DNA from: Acidocella sp. 20-57-95
Lineage (GTDB): Bacteria; Pseudomonadota; Alphaproteobacteria; Acetobacterales; Acetobacteraceae
DNA: 64,000 bases
Direction: 5' to 3'
Assembly: GCA_002255575.1 (NCBI GenBank)
Contig: NCAT01000001.1
Span: 1 to 64,000 of the forward strand
A program made the position numbers and the translations under genes. How positions within the stretch are numbered: the first letter of the stretch is position 1; the number at the start of each line of letters is the position of its first letter. The notes under the pieces were generated by a model that was not told the DNA's origin, did not search any database, and worked only from the letters and a program-made list of their open reading frames with translations. Shown piece by piece: positions 17,744-29,192 of this stretch.

Positions 17744-19054
17744 TTAAACCCGGTCTTTCAAAAAATTAACGAATCGGCCGAACCAGCCGGTGGATTGTTC
17801 ACCTTCGAAGTCGATGTCGTGCATCGTCTGGCCGTCACCGGTCGCGAACGCCAGCAACCCGGCGAGCGTGGCAAAGTTTGGCGCGGTTGCAGAATCTGGC
17901 AGCCCAACCATCGAGTTTGGCTTGCCCAGACGGACATTACGCTCCAGCATCTGCGCTGCCATTTCGCGCACGCCGCCTAATTGCGAGGCGCCACCGGTGA
18001 GCACAACGCGGTTGCCACCAGCACCTGCAAGACCGGCCGTTTCAAGACGGTCCTTCACCAGTTCAAAAATTTCTTCCATACGCGGCCGGATGACGCTGAT
18101 CAGCAGGCTGCGTGGTACTTTGGCGATTTGATGCTCATCCTCACCCACCTGCGGCACCGGCAGCAATTCGCGCTCGTCATCCGGGCTGCCTTGCACATTG
18201 CCATACAAAGCCTTCAATCTTTCGGCATGAGCCACCGAGGTTGAGAGCATCCGCGCGATGTCGTTAGTGACATGCATCCCGCCGACCGGCAGTTGCGCGG
18301 TGTGCAGCAACTGCCCCTCGGCAAATACCGCCATGCTGGTGGTGCCGCCCCCCATGTCGATGACGGTCGCGCCAAGTTCACGCTCATCACCCACTAACGT
18401 CGCAAGACCCGAGGCCATCGGGGCGGAAACGAGTGCTGCAATATCGAGCTCGCAACGGGACAGGCACGCAGCCAGCGTGCGCAAGGCGGTATTGCCGGAA
18501 TCAATCACATGGAGCTGAGCCGTCAGCGTGTCGCAGAACAGACCGCGCGGGTCAGTGATGCCCTGGGTCTCGTCGGTCGAGAAACTTAGCGGCAAGGAAT
18601 GGATCGTCTCGCGCCCTTCAGCGGCAGCCCGATTGCGGGCTTCGCGTACCACCCGGCGCACGTCTTCGCTGCTGACAGCACGGCCATCAACCGGCCATTG
18701 CACATTGAACAAACGGCTTTCCGGCGCGCCGCAGGAAAGATTGACATAAACCGATTTCAATCTGGTATCAGCCATATCTTCAGCCGCACCGACAGCGGCC
18801 CGGATGGCTTTCTCGGCCTCATCGAGATCGACGATGCCGCCAGACTTGATGCCCCTGCCCCTCTGCCAGCCAAAACCAAGGGCCCTGAGCCTGCCATCGG
18901 ATTCCGCACGGCCGATCAGACAGGCAATTTTGGTAGAGCCGATATCCAATACGCCGAACGGGCCTGAACGTATCGCACGCGGACGCGGCATTTCATCGGC
19001 CAATACGCGAATGGCGCGTTCGGCGTGGATGTCGCGGCGGGAAAGGTCATTCAT
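17744..19054 (-). CDS. ftsA: Cell division protein FtsA
   Basis: Actin-like ATPase that anchors FtsZ filaments to the membrane. 436 aa. ATPase motifs FGVLDIGSTKIACLIG (phosphate 1) and TVIDMGGGTTSMAVF (phosphate 2), then VVLTGGASQLGG (adenosine motif). The last dozen residues, GWFGRFVNFLKDRV, form the amphipathic membrane-targeting helix. A basic N-terminal extension of about 30 residues precedes the fold. It starts 12 nt after the ftsQ stop. Confidence 0.96.
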   Translation of the reverse strand: MNDLSRRDIHAERAIRVLADEMPRPRAIRSGPFGVLDIGSTKIACLIGRAESDGRLRALGFGWQRGRGIKSGGIVDLDEAEKAIRAAVGAAEDMADTRLKSVYVNLSCGAPESRLFNVQWPVDGRAVSSEDVRRVVREARNRAAAEGRETIHSLPLSFSTDETQGITDPRGLFCDTLTAQLHVIDSGNTALRTLAACLSRCELDIAALVSAPMASGLATLVGDERELGATVIDMGGGTTSMAVFAEGQLLHTAQLPVGGMHVTNDIARMLSTSVAHAERLKALYGNVQGSPDDERELLPVPQVGEDEHQIAKVPRSLLISVIRPRMEEIFELVKDRLETAGLAGAGGNRVVLTGGASQLGGVREMAAQMLERNVRLGKPNSMVGLPDSATAPNFATLAGLLAFATGDGQTMHDIDFEGEQSTGWFGRFVNFLKDRV

Positions 19055-19066
19055 GGTGGCGTATCC

Positions 19067-20011
19067 TCATGTATGATCAGCCGACTTAACCGCTGGTGCC
19101 ACGGCATCTTTCGGGAAGGGTTGCACCACCAGACGGTCCGGGCGGCGCATATCGATCGCCTCAACCGGGCGATCGAGCAGCGCCATGGTGTTTTGAAGCT
19201 TGCCAAGCTGGGCCAAGGCTGTTTGCTCATCATCGGCCGGCAGCTTGACCACCGCATGGTCCTGCAACACCAAATTCCAGCGTAGACCATCCACCCATTC
19301 GGCTGCCGCGAGGCGCGACATGATGAAAGGCGCGTTGGCGAGATCAGCCATTAAAGCAGCAGCGTGCTGCGGGGCACCGTTACCAACCAGTAAAACCAAG
19401 GCGGGGTTATGATGCTTGGCAGCGGCAGCATCCTGATCGGGAATAACATCGCCAGCTTTGTCGATCAGGACAAATTTTGTCGTGCCGTTCAAGCTGGTTT
19501 GCCAAATAGCATAGGGGGCGCGCCCAGTGATTGAGACCAGCAACGTACCAGGCAATTCCCGTTCAATGACGGCACTTTGCACTGGCCCCAATTGCGCGAT
19601 GCGGGCGGCCGCTTGGTCGAGCGCCACACCAAAAATCGGCGCGCCCTTGGCGGTACCAAGCGCCTCTAAGATGGCTTGTGGTGATGTGGAGTCGGCACCG
19701 GTGATTTGAATATTGACCACCCGAAACCCAAGCGAGGCCGCAAAGCGGGCAAACATGCTCGATGAAGCTGTCGGCGCAACGTTAACCGGTGCTGCTTTGG
19801 GAATTTTATGAGAGAGCTGTACCAGCAGTGCTACCACAAAAATACTGCCCAGCACCCATAGGCCCGGCTGCAAGCTGCGCTTGACGCGCCGAAAAAATAG
19901 CGTGCGCGCCTTCAAACGATCCTGCGGGCCAGACTGTTTTTTCGGCTTCGCTTTCGCGGCTGGCCGTGACGATGAAGCCCTGAGCGGTTGCGGAGATGCT
20001 AAACGCGACAT
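19067..20011 (-). CDS. ftsQ: Cell division protein FtsQ
   Basis: Bitopic divisome protein. 314 aa: a basic, Lys/Arg/Pro-rich cytoplasmic N-terminus (1-45), one transmembrane helix (about 48-66, [16 protein letters not shown]), then a periplasmic POTRA domain starting with [10 protein letters not shown] and the beta domain with the GRAPYAIWQ and [11 protein letters not shown] segments typical of the family. Overlaps ddl by 13 nt upstream. Confidence 0.94.
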   Translation of the reverse strand: MSRLASPQPLRASSSRPAAKAKPKKQSGPQDRLKARTLFFRRVKRSLQPGLWVLGSIFVVALLVQLSHKIPKAAPVNVAPTASSSMFARFAASLGFRVVNIQITGADSTSPQAILEALGTAKGAPIFGVALDQAAARIAQLGPVQSAVIERELPGTLLVSITGRAPYAIWQTSLNGTTKFVLIDKAGDVIPDQDAAAAKHHNPALVLLVGNGAPQHAAALMADLANAPFIMSRLAAAEWVDGLRWNLVLQDHAVVKLPADDEQTALAQLGKLQNTMALLDRPVEAIDMRRPDRLVVQPFPKDAVAPAVKSADHT

Positions 20012-20904
20012 GCGGCCCTCTCAACCATCCAGGCACAGAGGGCAGGAAACGACATACCGAGATGCCCCGCCTGCTCAGGCAGTAGCGATGTTGCTGTCAT
20101 GCCCGGCTGTGTGTTGACTTCAAGCAATACCAGTCGGCCGGTTGCATCATCATAGCGCAAATCCGACCGGCTGGCGCCGCGGCACCCGAGAGCGCGATGC
20201 GCGGCCAAAGCAATCTCCATTGCACGCCGGCTGATCTCTTCGGGAAGTTCCGCCGGAACCACGTGACGAGAGCCGCCTTGCGCATATTTGGCGTGGTAAT
20301 CGTAGAAAGCTTCGTCTGAAAGAATCTCGGTAACCGTTAAAGCGCGATCTTCCAAAACCCCAACCGTTAATTCGCGGCCGGGAATATATTGCTCAACCAT
20401 CGCCGGACCATATGTCCAGGCGGCAGCAATTTCAGCATTGCGATTATCGCCGGGTTTGACGATGGAAACACCAACTGACGAGCCTTCATTGACTGGTTTG
20501 ACCACGTAAGGTGGCGGCAACGGGTCATGGTCGGCGAGTTCCGCAATATCGATAATGCGGTGCGGTGCCACCGGCAAACCCGCATGGGCGAAAACTGCCT
20601 TGGCGGCGGCTTTGTCCATGGCCAGAGCAGAGGCCCGCACACCAGAATGCGTATAAGGAATGCCAAGATAATCGAGAACGCCTTGAATGCTGCCATCTTC
20701 ACCAAAGCGGCCATGCAACGCGTTAAATACCACATCAGGTGCCGGCGTGAGCGCTGCGATGAGTGACTTGAGATCATCATTCACGATCACCGGTGTCACC
20801 TCGTACCCAGCTTCCTGCAATGCGGTGATCACTTGTTGACCAGAGCGCAGACTGACTTCGCGTTCAGCTGACATGCCACCATGAAGAACAGCAACACGGG
20901 TCAT
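19999..20904 (-). CDS. ddl: D-alanine--D-alanine ligase
   Basis: ATP-grasp enzyme that makes the D-Ala-D-Ala dipeptide for the peptidoglycan stem. 301 aa. Start segment [19 protein letters not shown], then [41 protein letters not shown] (ATP loop), E-R-x-L-TVGVLE and the C-terminal metal-binding [11 protein letters not shown]. ddlB-type position between murB and ftsQ. ATGA overlap with murB. Confidence 0.95.
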   Translation of the reverse strand: MTRVAVLHGGMSAEREVSLRSGQQVITALQEAGYEVTPVIVNDDLKSLIAALTPAPDVVFNALHGRFGEDGSIQGVLDYLGIPYTHSGVRASALAMDKAAAKAVFAHAGLPVAPHRIIDIAELADHDPLPPPYVVKPVNEGSSVGVSIVKPGDNRNAEIAAAWTYGPAMVEQYIPGRELTVGVLEDRALTVTEILSDEAFYDYHAKYAQGGSRHVVPAELPEEISRRAMEIALAAHRALGCRGASRSDLRYDDATGRLVLLEVNTQPGMTATSLLPEQAGHLGMSFPALCAWMVERAACRV

Positions 20905-21797
20905 GCGGGCACTCCAATCCGTTTAATTTCCCAGTGCAATTCCACACCGGATGTTTCAGCGACGCGGCGGCGCACCTCTTCGCCGAGACCTTCCAGGTCA
21001 GCGGCCGTGGCGTCACCATTATTGAGCAAAAAATTACAATGAAGTTCAGAAACCTGGGCACCACCACGGCGTAAACCACGGCAACCAGCAGCGTCGATTA
21101 ATTCCCAGGCTTTCATGTCCGGTGGGTTGGCAAAGGTGGAACCGCCAGTGCGGGCGCGCACCGGTTGCGAAGCTTCCCGGCTGGCTTTGATCTCTGCCAT
21201 ACGCGTTGCAATATTTTTTACATCACCCAGCTGCGTGAGCAGACGCGCCCGCGTGACAACAGAGCCAGGCGGCAGGTTCGAGCGGCGATAACGCAGCGAC
21301 AGATCATGACTGGTCAGACGTAAAATTTCGCCAGACCGCGTGACGATTTCTGCCCAATCAAGCACATGCGAAATATCCCCGCCATAAGCACCGGCATTCA
21401 TGGCAACCGCGCCACCAATAGTGCCGGGAATACCCGATAGAAATTCAAGGCCGGTGCGGCCCGCAGCAGCCGCGTGCTCAGCGACCGTGATATCGAGCGC
21501 GGCGGCACCAGCGATAACGCCATTGCCTTCAACCGTAATATCGCTGAAGCCACGCGCAAGTTTGATGACGGTACCAGCGATGCCACCATCACGGATAATG
21601 AGATTCGACGCAGCACCAATCACCGTGACCGGGATTTCATGCGGCAGGTTACGCAAAAAATTTGACAAATCTTCAATATCGGCTGGGCGAATTAAAAATT
21701 CTGCGGCCCCGCCAACCCGAAACCACGTGGTGGGACCAAGGCTGACGGCTTGTTGGACGCGACCGCGAATGGCTGGAATCTCGATAGTTTGGATCAT
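20901..21797 (-). CDS. murB: UDP-N-acetylenolpyruvoylglucosamine reductase
   Basis: FAD enzyme reducing UDP-GlcNAc-enolpyruvate to UDP-MurNAc with NADPH. 298 aa from ATG 21797; a longer open frame upstream starts inside murC and encodes no family sequence, while ATG 21797 gives the exact 4-nt ATGA overlap typical of this cluster. FAD-binding [10 protein letters not shown] and [14 protein letters not shown], substrate loop [32 protein letters not shown] (catalytic Ser replaced by the Thr-Phe-Ala-Asn-Pro context of type II enzymes should be checked) and the closing [12 protein letters not shown]. Confidence 0.94.
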   Translation of the reverse strand: MIQTIEIPAIRGRVQQAVSLGPTTWFRVGGAAEFLIRPADIEDLSNFLRNLPHEIPVTVIGAASNLIIRDGGIAGTVIKLARGFSDITVEGNGVIAGAAALDITVAEHAAAAGRTGLEFLSGIPGTIGGAVAMNAGAYGGDISHVLDWAEIVTRSGEILRLTSHDLSLRYRRSNLPPGSVVTRARLLTQLGDVKNIATRMAEIKASREASQPVRARTGGSTFANPPDMKAWELIDAAGCRGLRRGGAQVSELHCNFLLNNGDATAADLEGLGEEVRRRVAETSGVELHWEIKRIGVPA

Positions 21798-23230
21798 CGA
21801 AGGGTTCCAGGTCGTTTCACCGCAGCCTGCAAATTTAATAGCTCGTTCGGGAGCGTATTGGCCCAGGCTGTGATGTTGCCTGCACCAAGGCAAATCACAA
21901 AATCACCATGGCGGGCAATGGCGTGCACCATTTCAGCCAGGTGCGCAGGATCACTGAGCGGCACGACCGAGCGATGGCCGCGGGCACGCAGCCCCTCAAC
22001 CAGCGCGTCACGATTGACGCCCTCAATCGGCGCCTCACCGGCGGGATAGACATCCGCTACAATCACTGTGCCAGCGTCATTCATGCAGGTGCAAAAATCT
22101 TCGAATAAAGTCTGTAACCGTGAATAACGGTGCGGTTGCACGATCGCCACAACATCGCGCGCCCCAGCCTGCCGGGCGGCTTTCAATACAGCGGCGATTT
22201 CAACCGGATGGTGACCGTAATCATCAATCACGGTAATGCCACCAGCCTCGCCCGTCTTGGTAAAGCGGCGCTTCACGCCAGCGAAAGAGGCAAGTGCAGC
22301 CTTGATCTGTTGTTCCTCGATTTCCATTTCGGTTGCCACCGCAATGGCCGCCAAGGCGTTTTGTACATTGTGATTACCCAGCATCGGCAAACGGAACGGA
22401 CCCATGCGGCGCGCCCGGCCGCTGATACGGTCAGAGAAGCGCACTTCAAACAACGCACCGGTACGGTCTGATACAATGCGCTCGGCACGCACATCCGCCT
22501 GCGGCGAAAAACCGTAAGTGACCACACGGTGATCTGATAAAGCCGGAATCATTTGTTGAACGGCCGGATGGTCGATGCATAATACCGCAAAGCCATAAAA
22601 CGGAATATTCGAAACGAATTGCCGGTAGCCGGCCTCCATCGCCTCACGTGTGCCCCAATGGTCGAGATGCTCAGGGTCCATATTGGTGACGATGGTGATC
22701 ACAGGCGGCAAGCGCAGGAAGCTGCCATCTGATTCATCGGCCTCCACCACCATCCAGTCCCCGGCGCCAAGGCGGGTGTTGCTGCCATAGGCGTTGATGA
22801 TCCCGCCATTGATGACCGTAGGGTCAAACCCAGCCCCTTCTAAAACTGCTGCCACCAGGCTGGTGGTTGTGGTTTTGCCATGCGTGCCACCGACCGCGAT
22901 TGACCATTTCAACCGCATTAATTCGGCCAGCATTTCGGCACGGCGCACCACTGGGATGAGCTTTGCGCGCGCCGCCACCAGCTCAACATTTTCCTTGGGA
23001 ACGGCGGTTGAAATGACCACCACCTGTGCATTCCCCAGATTATCCGCATGATGACCAATCGCGACGGGGACCCCAATGCCACGCAGCCGCCGCACATTGG
23101 CATTTTCAGAAATATCACTGCCCTGCACGGAATAGCCGAGCGTATGCAGAACTTCAGCAATGCCAGACATACCGATGCCGCCAATACCGACAAAATGAAT
23201 GGTCCCAATCGATAAAGGCAGTGCCCTCAT
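21794..23230 (-). CDS. murC: UDP-N-acetylmuramate--L-alanine ligase
   Basis: First Mur ligase of stem-peptide synthesis. 478 aa. N-terminal UDP-binding Rossmann start [21 protein letters not shown] loop [41 protein letters not shown], and the C-terminal domain with [11 protein letters not shown] and VQPHRYSR. 4-nt overlaps with both neighbours. Confidence 0.97.
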   Translation of the reverse strand: MRALPLSIGTIHFVGIGGIGMSGIAEVLHTLGYSVQGSDISENANVRRLRGIGVPVAIGHHADNLGNAQVVVISTAVPKENVELVAARAKLIPVVRRAEMLAELMRLKWSIAVGGTHGKTTTTSLVAAVLEGAGFDPTVINGGIINAYGSNTRLGAGDWMVVEADESDGSFLRLPPVITIVTNMDPEHLDHWGTREAMEAGYRQFVSNIPFYGFAVLCIDHPAVQQMIPALSDHRVVTYGFSPQADVRAERIVSDRTGALFEVRFSDRISGRARRMGPFRLPMLGNHNVQNALAAIAVATEMEIEEQQIKAALASFAGVKRRFTKTGEAGGITVIDDYGHHPVEIAAVLKAARQAGARDVVAIVQPHRYSRLQTLFEDFCTCMNDAGTVIVADVYPAGEAPIEGVNRDALVEGLRARGHRSVVPLSDPAHLAEMVHAIARHGDFVICLGAGNITAWANTLPNELLNLQAAVKRPGTLR

Positions 23231-24339
23231 GAGTCTGCTCCTGCCATTGTAGATTGCACCAAATCAGCGAGCGTCTCAGCCACTGCCGGGCGGCCCTGGG
23301 CCGCCGCTGAGGCTGCCGCTGCTTCCAAGGTTTTTGGTTCGTTCAACAAAGTTTCAATTTTATTGGCGAGCACTTGGGGGGTCAGCAAGGCTTGATCCAT
23401 CCGCCAAGCAGCACCGCACGAGGTCAACGCGTCAGCATTGGCCCGTTGATGGTCATCGATCGCGTTCGGCAGCGGGATAAAAATCGCCGGTCGCCCTGCA
23501 ACCGCGATCTCAGCAACTGTTGAGGCACCCGCCCGGGCAATGACCAGATGCGCGCGCGATAGATGCTCCGCCACATCGTTAAAAAACGGCGAAAGGGTCG
23601 CTTTGATTTTAGCTGATGTAAAAATGGCATCCGCCTGGGCTAGATCATCCTGACGGCATTGTTGCATGACCACCAACCGTTCGCGGAGATATTCTGGCAA
23701 TAATGCCAACGCGGATGGAATCAGCGTCGCGAAAATTTTCGCCCCCAAAGACCCACCAAGGATGAGGATTTCGATTTTATCATCCGGTGCCTGATATGCT
23801 TGGCCACTGAGCGCTGCAATTGCCGGACGAACAGGATTACCCAGGACTGTGGATGTTTTACCAGCCGGCAGCTTTTCAGTACGGGCGAATGTGAGGATCA
23901 GACGGTCGCTGAAATAAGCGAGTAAGCGATTGGCACGGCCCAACACTGCATTTTGTTCGTGCAAAAATATCGCTGGCCGCGGGGTGATGAAACGGGCCGC
24001 TAATACGGGTGGGATGGCAGGATAACCGCCAAACGCAACAATCGCCGCTGGGTGCAAATCTTTTAGCAGGCGGTGGGCTTGGATCGTGCCACGCAACAGC
24101 GCCACAATACCTTGCAGCATGCGGCCTATACCACGCCCGGATAATCCCGCACCTGCAATCACATGCCGTTCGGCATTGGCGAATGCCGACGAATTTAGCC
24201 CGCCGGACCGCGCATCCGTCATCAGCACCACCCGTTCACCACGCCGCATCAAAGCTGATGCAAGCGCTTCGGCTGGAAAGAAATGTCCACCGGTGCCGCC
24301 AGCCGCAATGATGATCGGTTTCACCTGCGGGCCTCTCAT
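23227..24339 (-). CDS. murG: Undecaprenyl-PP-MurNAc-pentapeptide N-acetylglucosaminyltransferase
   Basis: GT-B enzyme that converts lipid I to lipid II at the inner membrane face. 370 aa. N-terminal glycine loop [16 protein letters not shown], then [25 protein letters not shown], and the second glycine loop [10 protein letters not shown]; the UDP-GlcNAc motif is at [24 protein letters not shown]. Starts with an ATGA overlap at the ftsW stop. Confidence 0.96.
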   Translation of the reverse strand: MRGPQVKPIIIAAGGTGGHFFPAEALASALMRRGERVVLMTDARSGGLNSSAFANAERHVIAGAGLSGRGIGRMLQGIVALLRGTIQAHRLLKDLHPAAIVAFGGYPAIPPVLAARFITPRPAIFLHEQNAVLGRANRLLAYFSDRLILTFARTEKLPAGKTSTVLGNPVRPAIAALSGQAYQAPDDKIEILILGGSLGAKIFATLIPSALALLPEYLRERLVVMQQCRQDDLAQADAIFTSAKIKATLSPFFNDVAEHLSRAHLVIARAGASTVAEIAVAGRPAIFIPLPNAIDDHQRANADALTSCGAAWRMDQALLTPQVLANKIETLLNEPKTLEAAAASAAAQGRPAVAETLADLVQSTMAGADS

Positions 24340-25457
24340 GAGTAGTCACCCTGATAACGCTTGCGTGTAAGCGCCAGCAAAAAGCCCATCTGAATGGAAA
24401 TAGCGAGCACCGAGCTACCGCCGTAAGAAATAAATGGTAACGTCATGCCCTTGGTTGGAATCAGGGAAAGCGACGAGGCCATATTTACAAAAGCTTGCAA
24501 GCCAAAGCCCACAATCAGCCCACCGGCAGCAAGCACCACAAACAGGTTGGGTTCAGCCAACAAGCGGGTCATCGCCCGCACGACGACAGCGCCAAACACC
24601 AAAATAATGAAAGCGCAAAATAATAGACCAAATTCCTCGCCCGCAACGGCAAACACAAAATCCGCCCGCGCATCAGGGAGGAAATGTTTGACTTGCCCTT
24701 CCCCTGGCCCAAGGCCGAACAGGCCGCCATTACCAAAGGCCGAAAGTGCGGTATGGGCTTGGTAGCCGCCGATGCTGGTAGGATGAAGGAATAACATCAC
24801 CCGGGTATGCACATGGTCGATATAGAAAAATGCGGCGATAAACAGCAACACGACCAAGGCGGCTGCCAGAAACACCCATTTCATATCCATGCCGTCCAAA
24901 TAGAACTGCGCGAAAATGACCATCGTAAACAAAAATGTCATGCCGATATCTGGCTGCATTTTCAGCAGCAGGGCTGTCATCACAAATAATGCAAAGGCGG
25001 CGCGCTTACCTGGAAACCCTGGCGTGCGGCGCGATTCGGCAATCAGCCAGCCGGAGACGATAATAAAAGCGGGGCGAAGAAATTCGCTCGGCTGAATGGT
25101 AAAGCCCGGCAGCGCGATCCAGCGATGCGCACCATCAACCTCGACACCATGCATGAGCGAGAAGCCGGTGAGCAGGAAAAATAATATGCACATGCCAAGC
25201 GCCAAAAGTTTGACCTGCCGCAATGTCAGCATCGACATGCCAAGCATCGTGGCACCACCCAAGGCGAGGAAAATAATCTGCTTGACCATCGCCATAGTAT
25301 GCGGGTCCGACAAATGCATCGACAGACCAGGTGTGGCGGCAAGCGCCAGCACATAGCCAATACCGATCAGCACGCTCAGGGCCAGCAACGTGACGCGGTC
25401 AACGCTCCACCACCAGCGGCCCAGCACGGATGTATCAGCGCGTGATATGCCCGGCAT
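24336..25457 (-). CDS. ftsW: Peptidoglycan polymerase FtsW (SEDS family)
   Basis: Septal lipid II polymerase working with FtsI. 373 aa with about ten hydrophobic segments. SEDS signatures include the IQPSEFLRPAFIIVSGWL stretch, the LGPGEGQVKHFLPDARADFVFAVAGEEFG loop with its catalytic Asp, and MTLPFISYGGSS near the C-terminus. The start ATG overlaps the murD stop by one base. Confidence 0.95.
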   Translation of the reverse strand: MPGISRADTSVLGRWWWSVDRVTLLALSVLIGIGYVLALAATPGLSMHLSDPHTMAMVKQIIFLALGGATMLGMSMLTLRQVKLLALGMCILFFLLTGFSLMHGVEVDGAHRWIALPGFTIQPSEFLRPAFIIVSGWLIAESRRTPGFPGKRAAFALFVMTALLLKMQPDIGMTFLFTMVIFAQFYLDGMDMKWVFLAAALVVLLFIAAFFYIDHVHTRVMLFLHPTSIGGYQAHTALSAFGNGGLFGLGPGEGQVKHFLPDARADFVFAVAGEEFGLLFCAFIILVFGAVVVRAMTRLLAEPNLFVVLAAGGLIVGFGLQAFVNMASSLSLIPTKGMTLPFISYGGSSVLAISIQMGFLLALTRKRYQGDYS

Positions 25458-26755
25458 CAGATGGTTGCCTTTACTAATTCGGTAAATCGCTCGCCACGAT
25501 GTTCAAAACTTTTGAACTGATCAAAGCTGGCGGCTGCTGGTGAGAGCAGCACCACATCCGTGCCGGTGGCGCGGGCGGCCTGGTAGGCCATCGGCACGGC
25601 GTCTTCCAAAGTGCCGACAACATCGTTGAAAACGCCATACTGGCTCAGCGTGGCTGCAAAATTCTGGCCATCCTGACCGATCAACAATGCTTTGGTGATA
25701 CGCGGGAACAGCGGATGCAGCGATTCGATACCGCCAGCTTTGGCAACGCCACCGGCGATCCAGATGAAACGATCATAGCAGCCCATGGCGCGGGATGCGG
25801 CATCGGCGTTGGTCGCCTTGCTGTCGTTAATAAAGCGTACGCCGCCACCTTCTGCGATCAGAGCCTGCCGGTGAGGCAGGCCCGGATAGCTCTGAATACC
25901 CTTAAATATTGCGGACTCGGGAACGCCCAAAGCACGCGCGGCGGCGGTTGCGGCGGCAGCATTCTGCGCATTATGCTGACCCGGCAAAGCAACGGCGTCA
26001 CCAACAGTGAAATTTGCGCCAGAAATTTCGACCAGTTTCGCAGGCTGCGTTCGCAACCATTGCGCCATGCTGCGGGACTCTGGATCATCCATACCAATGA
26101 TTGCCGTACAATCAGCATCCTGGCGTGCAAAAATATGGCGCTTGGCGACTGCATAACCCGCCATATCACCATGACGGTCCAGATGGTCCGGCGAGAGATT
26201 TAACATGATCGCCACATCAAAGCGCAGGCTTGCGAGTCGCTCCAACATGTAGCTGGACATTTCAAGCACATAGACGCCGTTATCAGGCAATAATGGCAAA
26301 GACAGCGCGGCCGGACCGAGATTGGCACCCGCTGCGTGGGGAATGCCGGCAACATCCAGAATATGTGCCAGCAACGCAGTGGTGGTTGATTTTCCGTTGG
26401 TGCCGGTAATGCCTGCAAACTTCGCCTTACTGCCAGAGCCGCGCACGGCTTGGTACAGTAATTCCGCATCGGTCCAGATCGGGATGTTTTGGCCGATCGC
26501 CCATGCGGCTTCAGGATGCGGCGTTGGCAGGTGGTGGGGAATGCCAGGCGAGAGGATCAGCGCGTCAAGTTTACCTGGCACATCGTGGGGCCGGACGGTT
26601 TCAAAACCGGCTGCAGCATCGCGGGATGGTGCAAAATCGTCCCATACATATATTTCGGCAGCCATGGCGCGCAGTGCATGGGCCGCCGGTAAGCCAGCCT
26701 TGCCAAGGCCCAGAACCGCAAACCGCTTGCCTTGGAAAACCGGCGCATAATTCAT
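25457..26755 (-). CDS. murD: UDP-N-acetylmuramoylalanine--D-glutamate ligase
   Basis: Second Mur ligase. About 432 aa from ATG 26755. Upstream in-frame ATGs exist, but ATG 26755 gives the 4-nt overlap with mraY and the family's usual start just before [17 protein letters not shown] loop [47 protein letters not shown] and a C-terminal [19 protein letters not shown] motif. Confidence 0.95.
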   Translation of the reverse strand: MNYAPVFQGKRFAVLGLGKAGLPAAHALRAMAAEIYVWDDFAPSRDAAAGFETVRPHDVPGKLDALILSPGIPHHLPTPHPEAAWAIGQNIPIWTDAELLYQAVRGSGSKAKFAGITGTNGKSTTTALLAHILDVAGIPHAAGANLGPAALSLPLLPDNGVYVLEMSSYMLERLASLRFDVAIMLNLSPDHLDRHGDMAGYAVAKRHIFARQDADCTAIIGMDDPESRSMAQWLRTQPAKLVEISGANFTVGDAVALPGQHNAQNAAAATAAARALGVPESAIFKGIQSYPGLPHRQALIAEGGGVRFINDSKATNADAASRAMGCYDRFIWIAGGVAKAGGIESLHPLFPRITKALLIGQDGQNFAATLSQYGVFNDVVGTLEDAVPMAYQAARATGTDVVLLSPAAASFDQFKSFEHRGERFTELVKATI

Positions 26756-27840
26756 CGGATTTTCAGGGTGGCTAGCCCTGCCAGTGCCAGAATCATGGCG
26801 ATAATCCAGAAGCGGATAACGATGGTGGGTTCCGCCCACCCCTTCTTTTCAAAATGATGATGCAACGGCGCCATTAGAAAAACCCGGCGGCCGGTACGCT
26901 TGTACCAGAACACTTGCACAATTACCGAGACGGTTTCCACCACGAACAGGCCGCCCACAATCGCCAGGACGATTTCGTTCTTCGTTGCAACCGCCACCGC
27001 ACCTAGCGCGCCACCCAGGGAAAGGCTGCCCGTATCACCCATGAACACCGCTGCCGGTGGCGCGTTGAACCACAGGAAGCCAAGGCCCGCGCCGATGAGG
27101 GCCGAGAGAAATACCGTCAGTTCCCCAGCACCTGAGATAAAATTGATCTGCAAATAGCCGGCGAAAATACGGTTGCCGACAAGATAGGCGATCAGCCCAA
27201 AAACACCCGCCGCGATAATGGTAGGGACAATCGCAAGCCCATCCAATCCATCCGTCAGATTCACTGAATTTGATGCGCCCATCAGCACGACCATGGCCAC
27301 CAAAGGGAATAAAAAGCCGAACGGGATCATCAGGTTTTTGAAAAGTGGGACGGCCAGTTCGCTCCCCAATGGCGCCGGCATCAGCGCGGTGATCCAGATG
27401 GCTGCAATCAGACCAACGCTGGCTTGCACCACCAGCTTAACGCGGCCAGGAACGCCCTTGGTATTGCGCTTTGTCAGCTTCAAGTAATCATCGGCAAAGC
27501 CAAGTCCGCCGTAGCCGAGCGTCACGAATAAGGTTGCCCAGACATAGCCATTATCAAGGTCGGCCCAGATAAGGGTTGACAGCGTCAAAGCCATGAGGAT
27601 CAGCACACCGCCCATCGTTGGGGTGCCTTTTTTCTCGATCAGATGGCGCTCTGGCCCATCGGTACGAATTGGCTGGCCATGGCGCTGCATGGATTTCAAC
27701 ATACGAATCAGCTTTGGCCCAAACCAAAAGCTGATCACTAGAGCGGTCATGCACGCACCACCGGCGCGGAAGGTGATGTAGCGGAACAGGTTGAAAACAT
27801 GTACCTCGCCGGCCAAGGGCAGGAATATTCCGTATAGCAT
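26752..27840 (-). CDS. mraY: Phospho-N-acetylmuramoyl-pentapeptide-transferase
   Basis: Transfers phospho-MurNAc-pentapeptide to undecaprenyl phosphate, giving lipid I. 362 aa, ten predicted membrane spans. [15 protein letters not shown] near the N-terminus, KKGTPTMGG, the catalytic aspartates in [29 protein letters not shown] and the cytoplasmic HHHFEKKGW loop. The start overlaps the murF stop by one base (TAATG). Confidence 0.97.
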   Translation of the reverse strand: MLYGIFLPLAGEVHVFNLFRYITFRAGGACMTALVISFWFGPKLIRMLKSMQRHGQPIRTDGPERHLIEKKGTPTMGGVLILMALTLSTLIWADLDNGYVWATLFVTLGYGGLGFADDYLKLTKRNTKGVPGRVKLVVQASVGLIAAIWITALMPAPLGSELAVPLFKNLMIPFGFLFPLVAMVVLMGASNSVNLTDGLDGLAIVPTIIAAGVFGLIAYLVGNRIFAGYLQINFISGAGELTVFLSALIGAGLGFLWFNAPPAAVFMGDTGSLSLGGALGAVAVATKNEIVLAIVGGLFVVETVSVIVQVFWYKRTGRRVFLMAPLHHHFEKKGWAEPTIVIRFWIIAMILALAGLATLKIR

Positions 27841-29192
27841 TAGCAGGGCCCTTCGAGGATCGAAACCACGTCACGCATCCGGCTGCCATAGCTGCCTTTA
27901 ACCAAGACAGTGTCGTTTTGGTGCAACGCAGATTTTACCAGCGGCCCTAGCAAAGCGGCCGTTTTAGCATGAGCGCCCTGACGATCCGACGGTAGGGTTG
28001 CAAATAACCGCCCCATCATCTCACCGCAGGTGAACACATAATCGGCAAATTTTATAACATCATCGCGCAGTGAAAGATGCTCGGCTTCAGCCTCATCGCC
28101 TAATTCCAGAATGTCACCCAGCACCGCAATATGGCGGCCAGGTTGCAATGCCAGCACTTGCAGTGCGGCACGAATAGAGGCGGCGGATGCGTTATAGCTC
28201 TCATCAAGCAGATAAACCCGGTTGCCACCGACATTGATAATATGACGCAGGCCACGGCCGGACACGGGCACAAAAGCCTCGATTTTATCAGCAGCTTTGA
28301 CAACATCCAGGCCAATGGCGTGGCAAGCGGCCAAAGCGGCCATGGCATTCATCGCCATATGCCGACCAGGAGCACCTAGGATGAAATCAATTTTTGTGCC
28401 CGCCACGATGCCTTTGACGTAGCAGGAAACCTGGTCACTTTCTGCCGAGAAAAGACGTGCTTCGGCAAACTCACCTTCGCCAAAGCTAAGCTGCTCAATG
28501 CCGGATGGGGCTAACGCGGATAAATCTTCATAAAAGCGGGAATCATATGGAATGATTGCCGTGCCGCCCGCCCGCACGCCTTGAAAGATCGAGGCTTTCT
28601 CGCGCATGATCGCTTCAATCGATCCCATGAGGCCGATATGGGCGCGCTCGATGGTGGTGATGATGGCGGCATCCGGGTTTGCCATCGTGGTGAGCGGCAG
28701 AATTTCGCCGGGATGATTCATGCCAAGTTCGAGCACCGCGAATTCGGTCTCACGCGGCATGCGGGCCAAGGTGAGCGGCACACCGATATGGTTGTTGAAG
28801 GACGCTTCGGCAGCATGGGTGGTACCAAAACCACTCAATATCCGCCGCAACATCTCCTTGGTGGTGGTTTTGCCAACACTGCCGGTCACCGCAATTAGTT
28901 TGCCCTTGCAACGCGCCCGTGCCGCAGCGCCCAAACGCTGCAACGCCGCCAACGTATCATCCACCCGCAATCGCGGGCCAACGCCTGGTACGTCGCGGGA
29001 GACCAAGGCTCCTGCGGCACCTTTGGCAAACGCATCCGCCACAAAATCATGCCCATCACGTTCGGCGACCAACGCCACGAATAAATCGCCCGGCTGCAGG
29101 GTGCGGGAGTCGATAGAAACGCCCGTAACAACAAAGCCGGCATCGTTACTGCCAACGGCTTTGGCTAATTCATCGCCTTGCCAAAGGCTCAT
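27840..29192 (-). CDS. murF: UDP-MurNAc-tripeptide--D-alanyl-D-alanine ligase
   Basis: Adds the D-Ala-D-Ala dipeptide made by Ddl. 450 aa. ATP loop [52 protein letters not shown] and [11 protein letters not shown] at the C-terminus. ATGA overlap with murE upstream. Confidence 0.96.
   Translation of the reverse strand: MSLWQGDELAKAVGSNDAGFVVTGVSIDSRTLQPGDLFVALVAERDGHDFVADAFAKGAAGALVSRDVPGVGPRLRVDDTLAALQRLGAAARARCKGKLIAVTGSVGKTTTKEMLRRILSGFGTTHAAEASFNNHIGVPLTLARMPRETEFAVLELGMNHPGEILPLTTMANPDAAIITTIERAHIGLMGSIEAIMREKASIFQGVRAGGTAIIPYDSRFYEDLSALAPSGIEQLSFGEGEFAEARLFSAESDQVSCYVKGIVAGTKIDFILGAPGRHMAMNAMAALAACHAIGLDVVKAADKIEAFVPVSGRGLRHIINVGGNRVYLLDESYNASAASIRAALQVLALQPGRHIAVLGDILELGDEAEAEHLSLRDDVIKFADYVFTCGEMMGRLFATLPSDRQGAHAKTAALLGPLVKSALHQNDTVLVKGSYGSRMRDVVSILEGPC

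Noticed and set aside
20901-21893. Longer murB from an ATG at 21893
   Set aside because: The 32 extra residues lie inside murC and match nothing in the family; ATG 21797 gives the 4-nt overlap. The 28 extra residues upstream of murD were rejected for the same reason.
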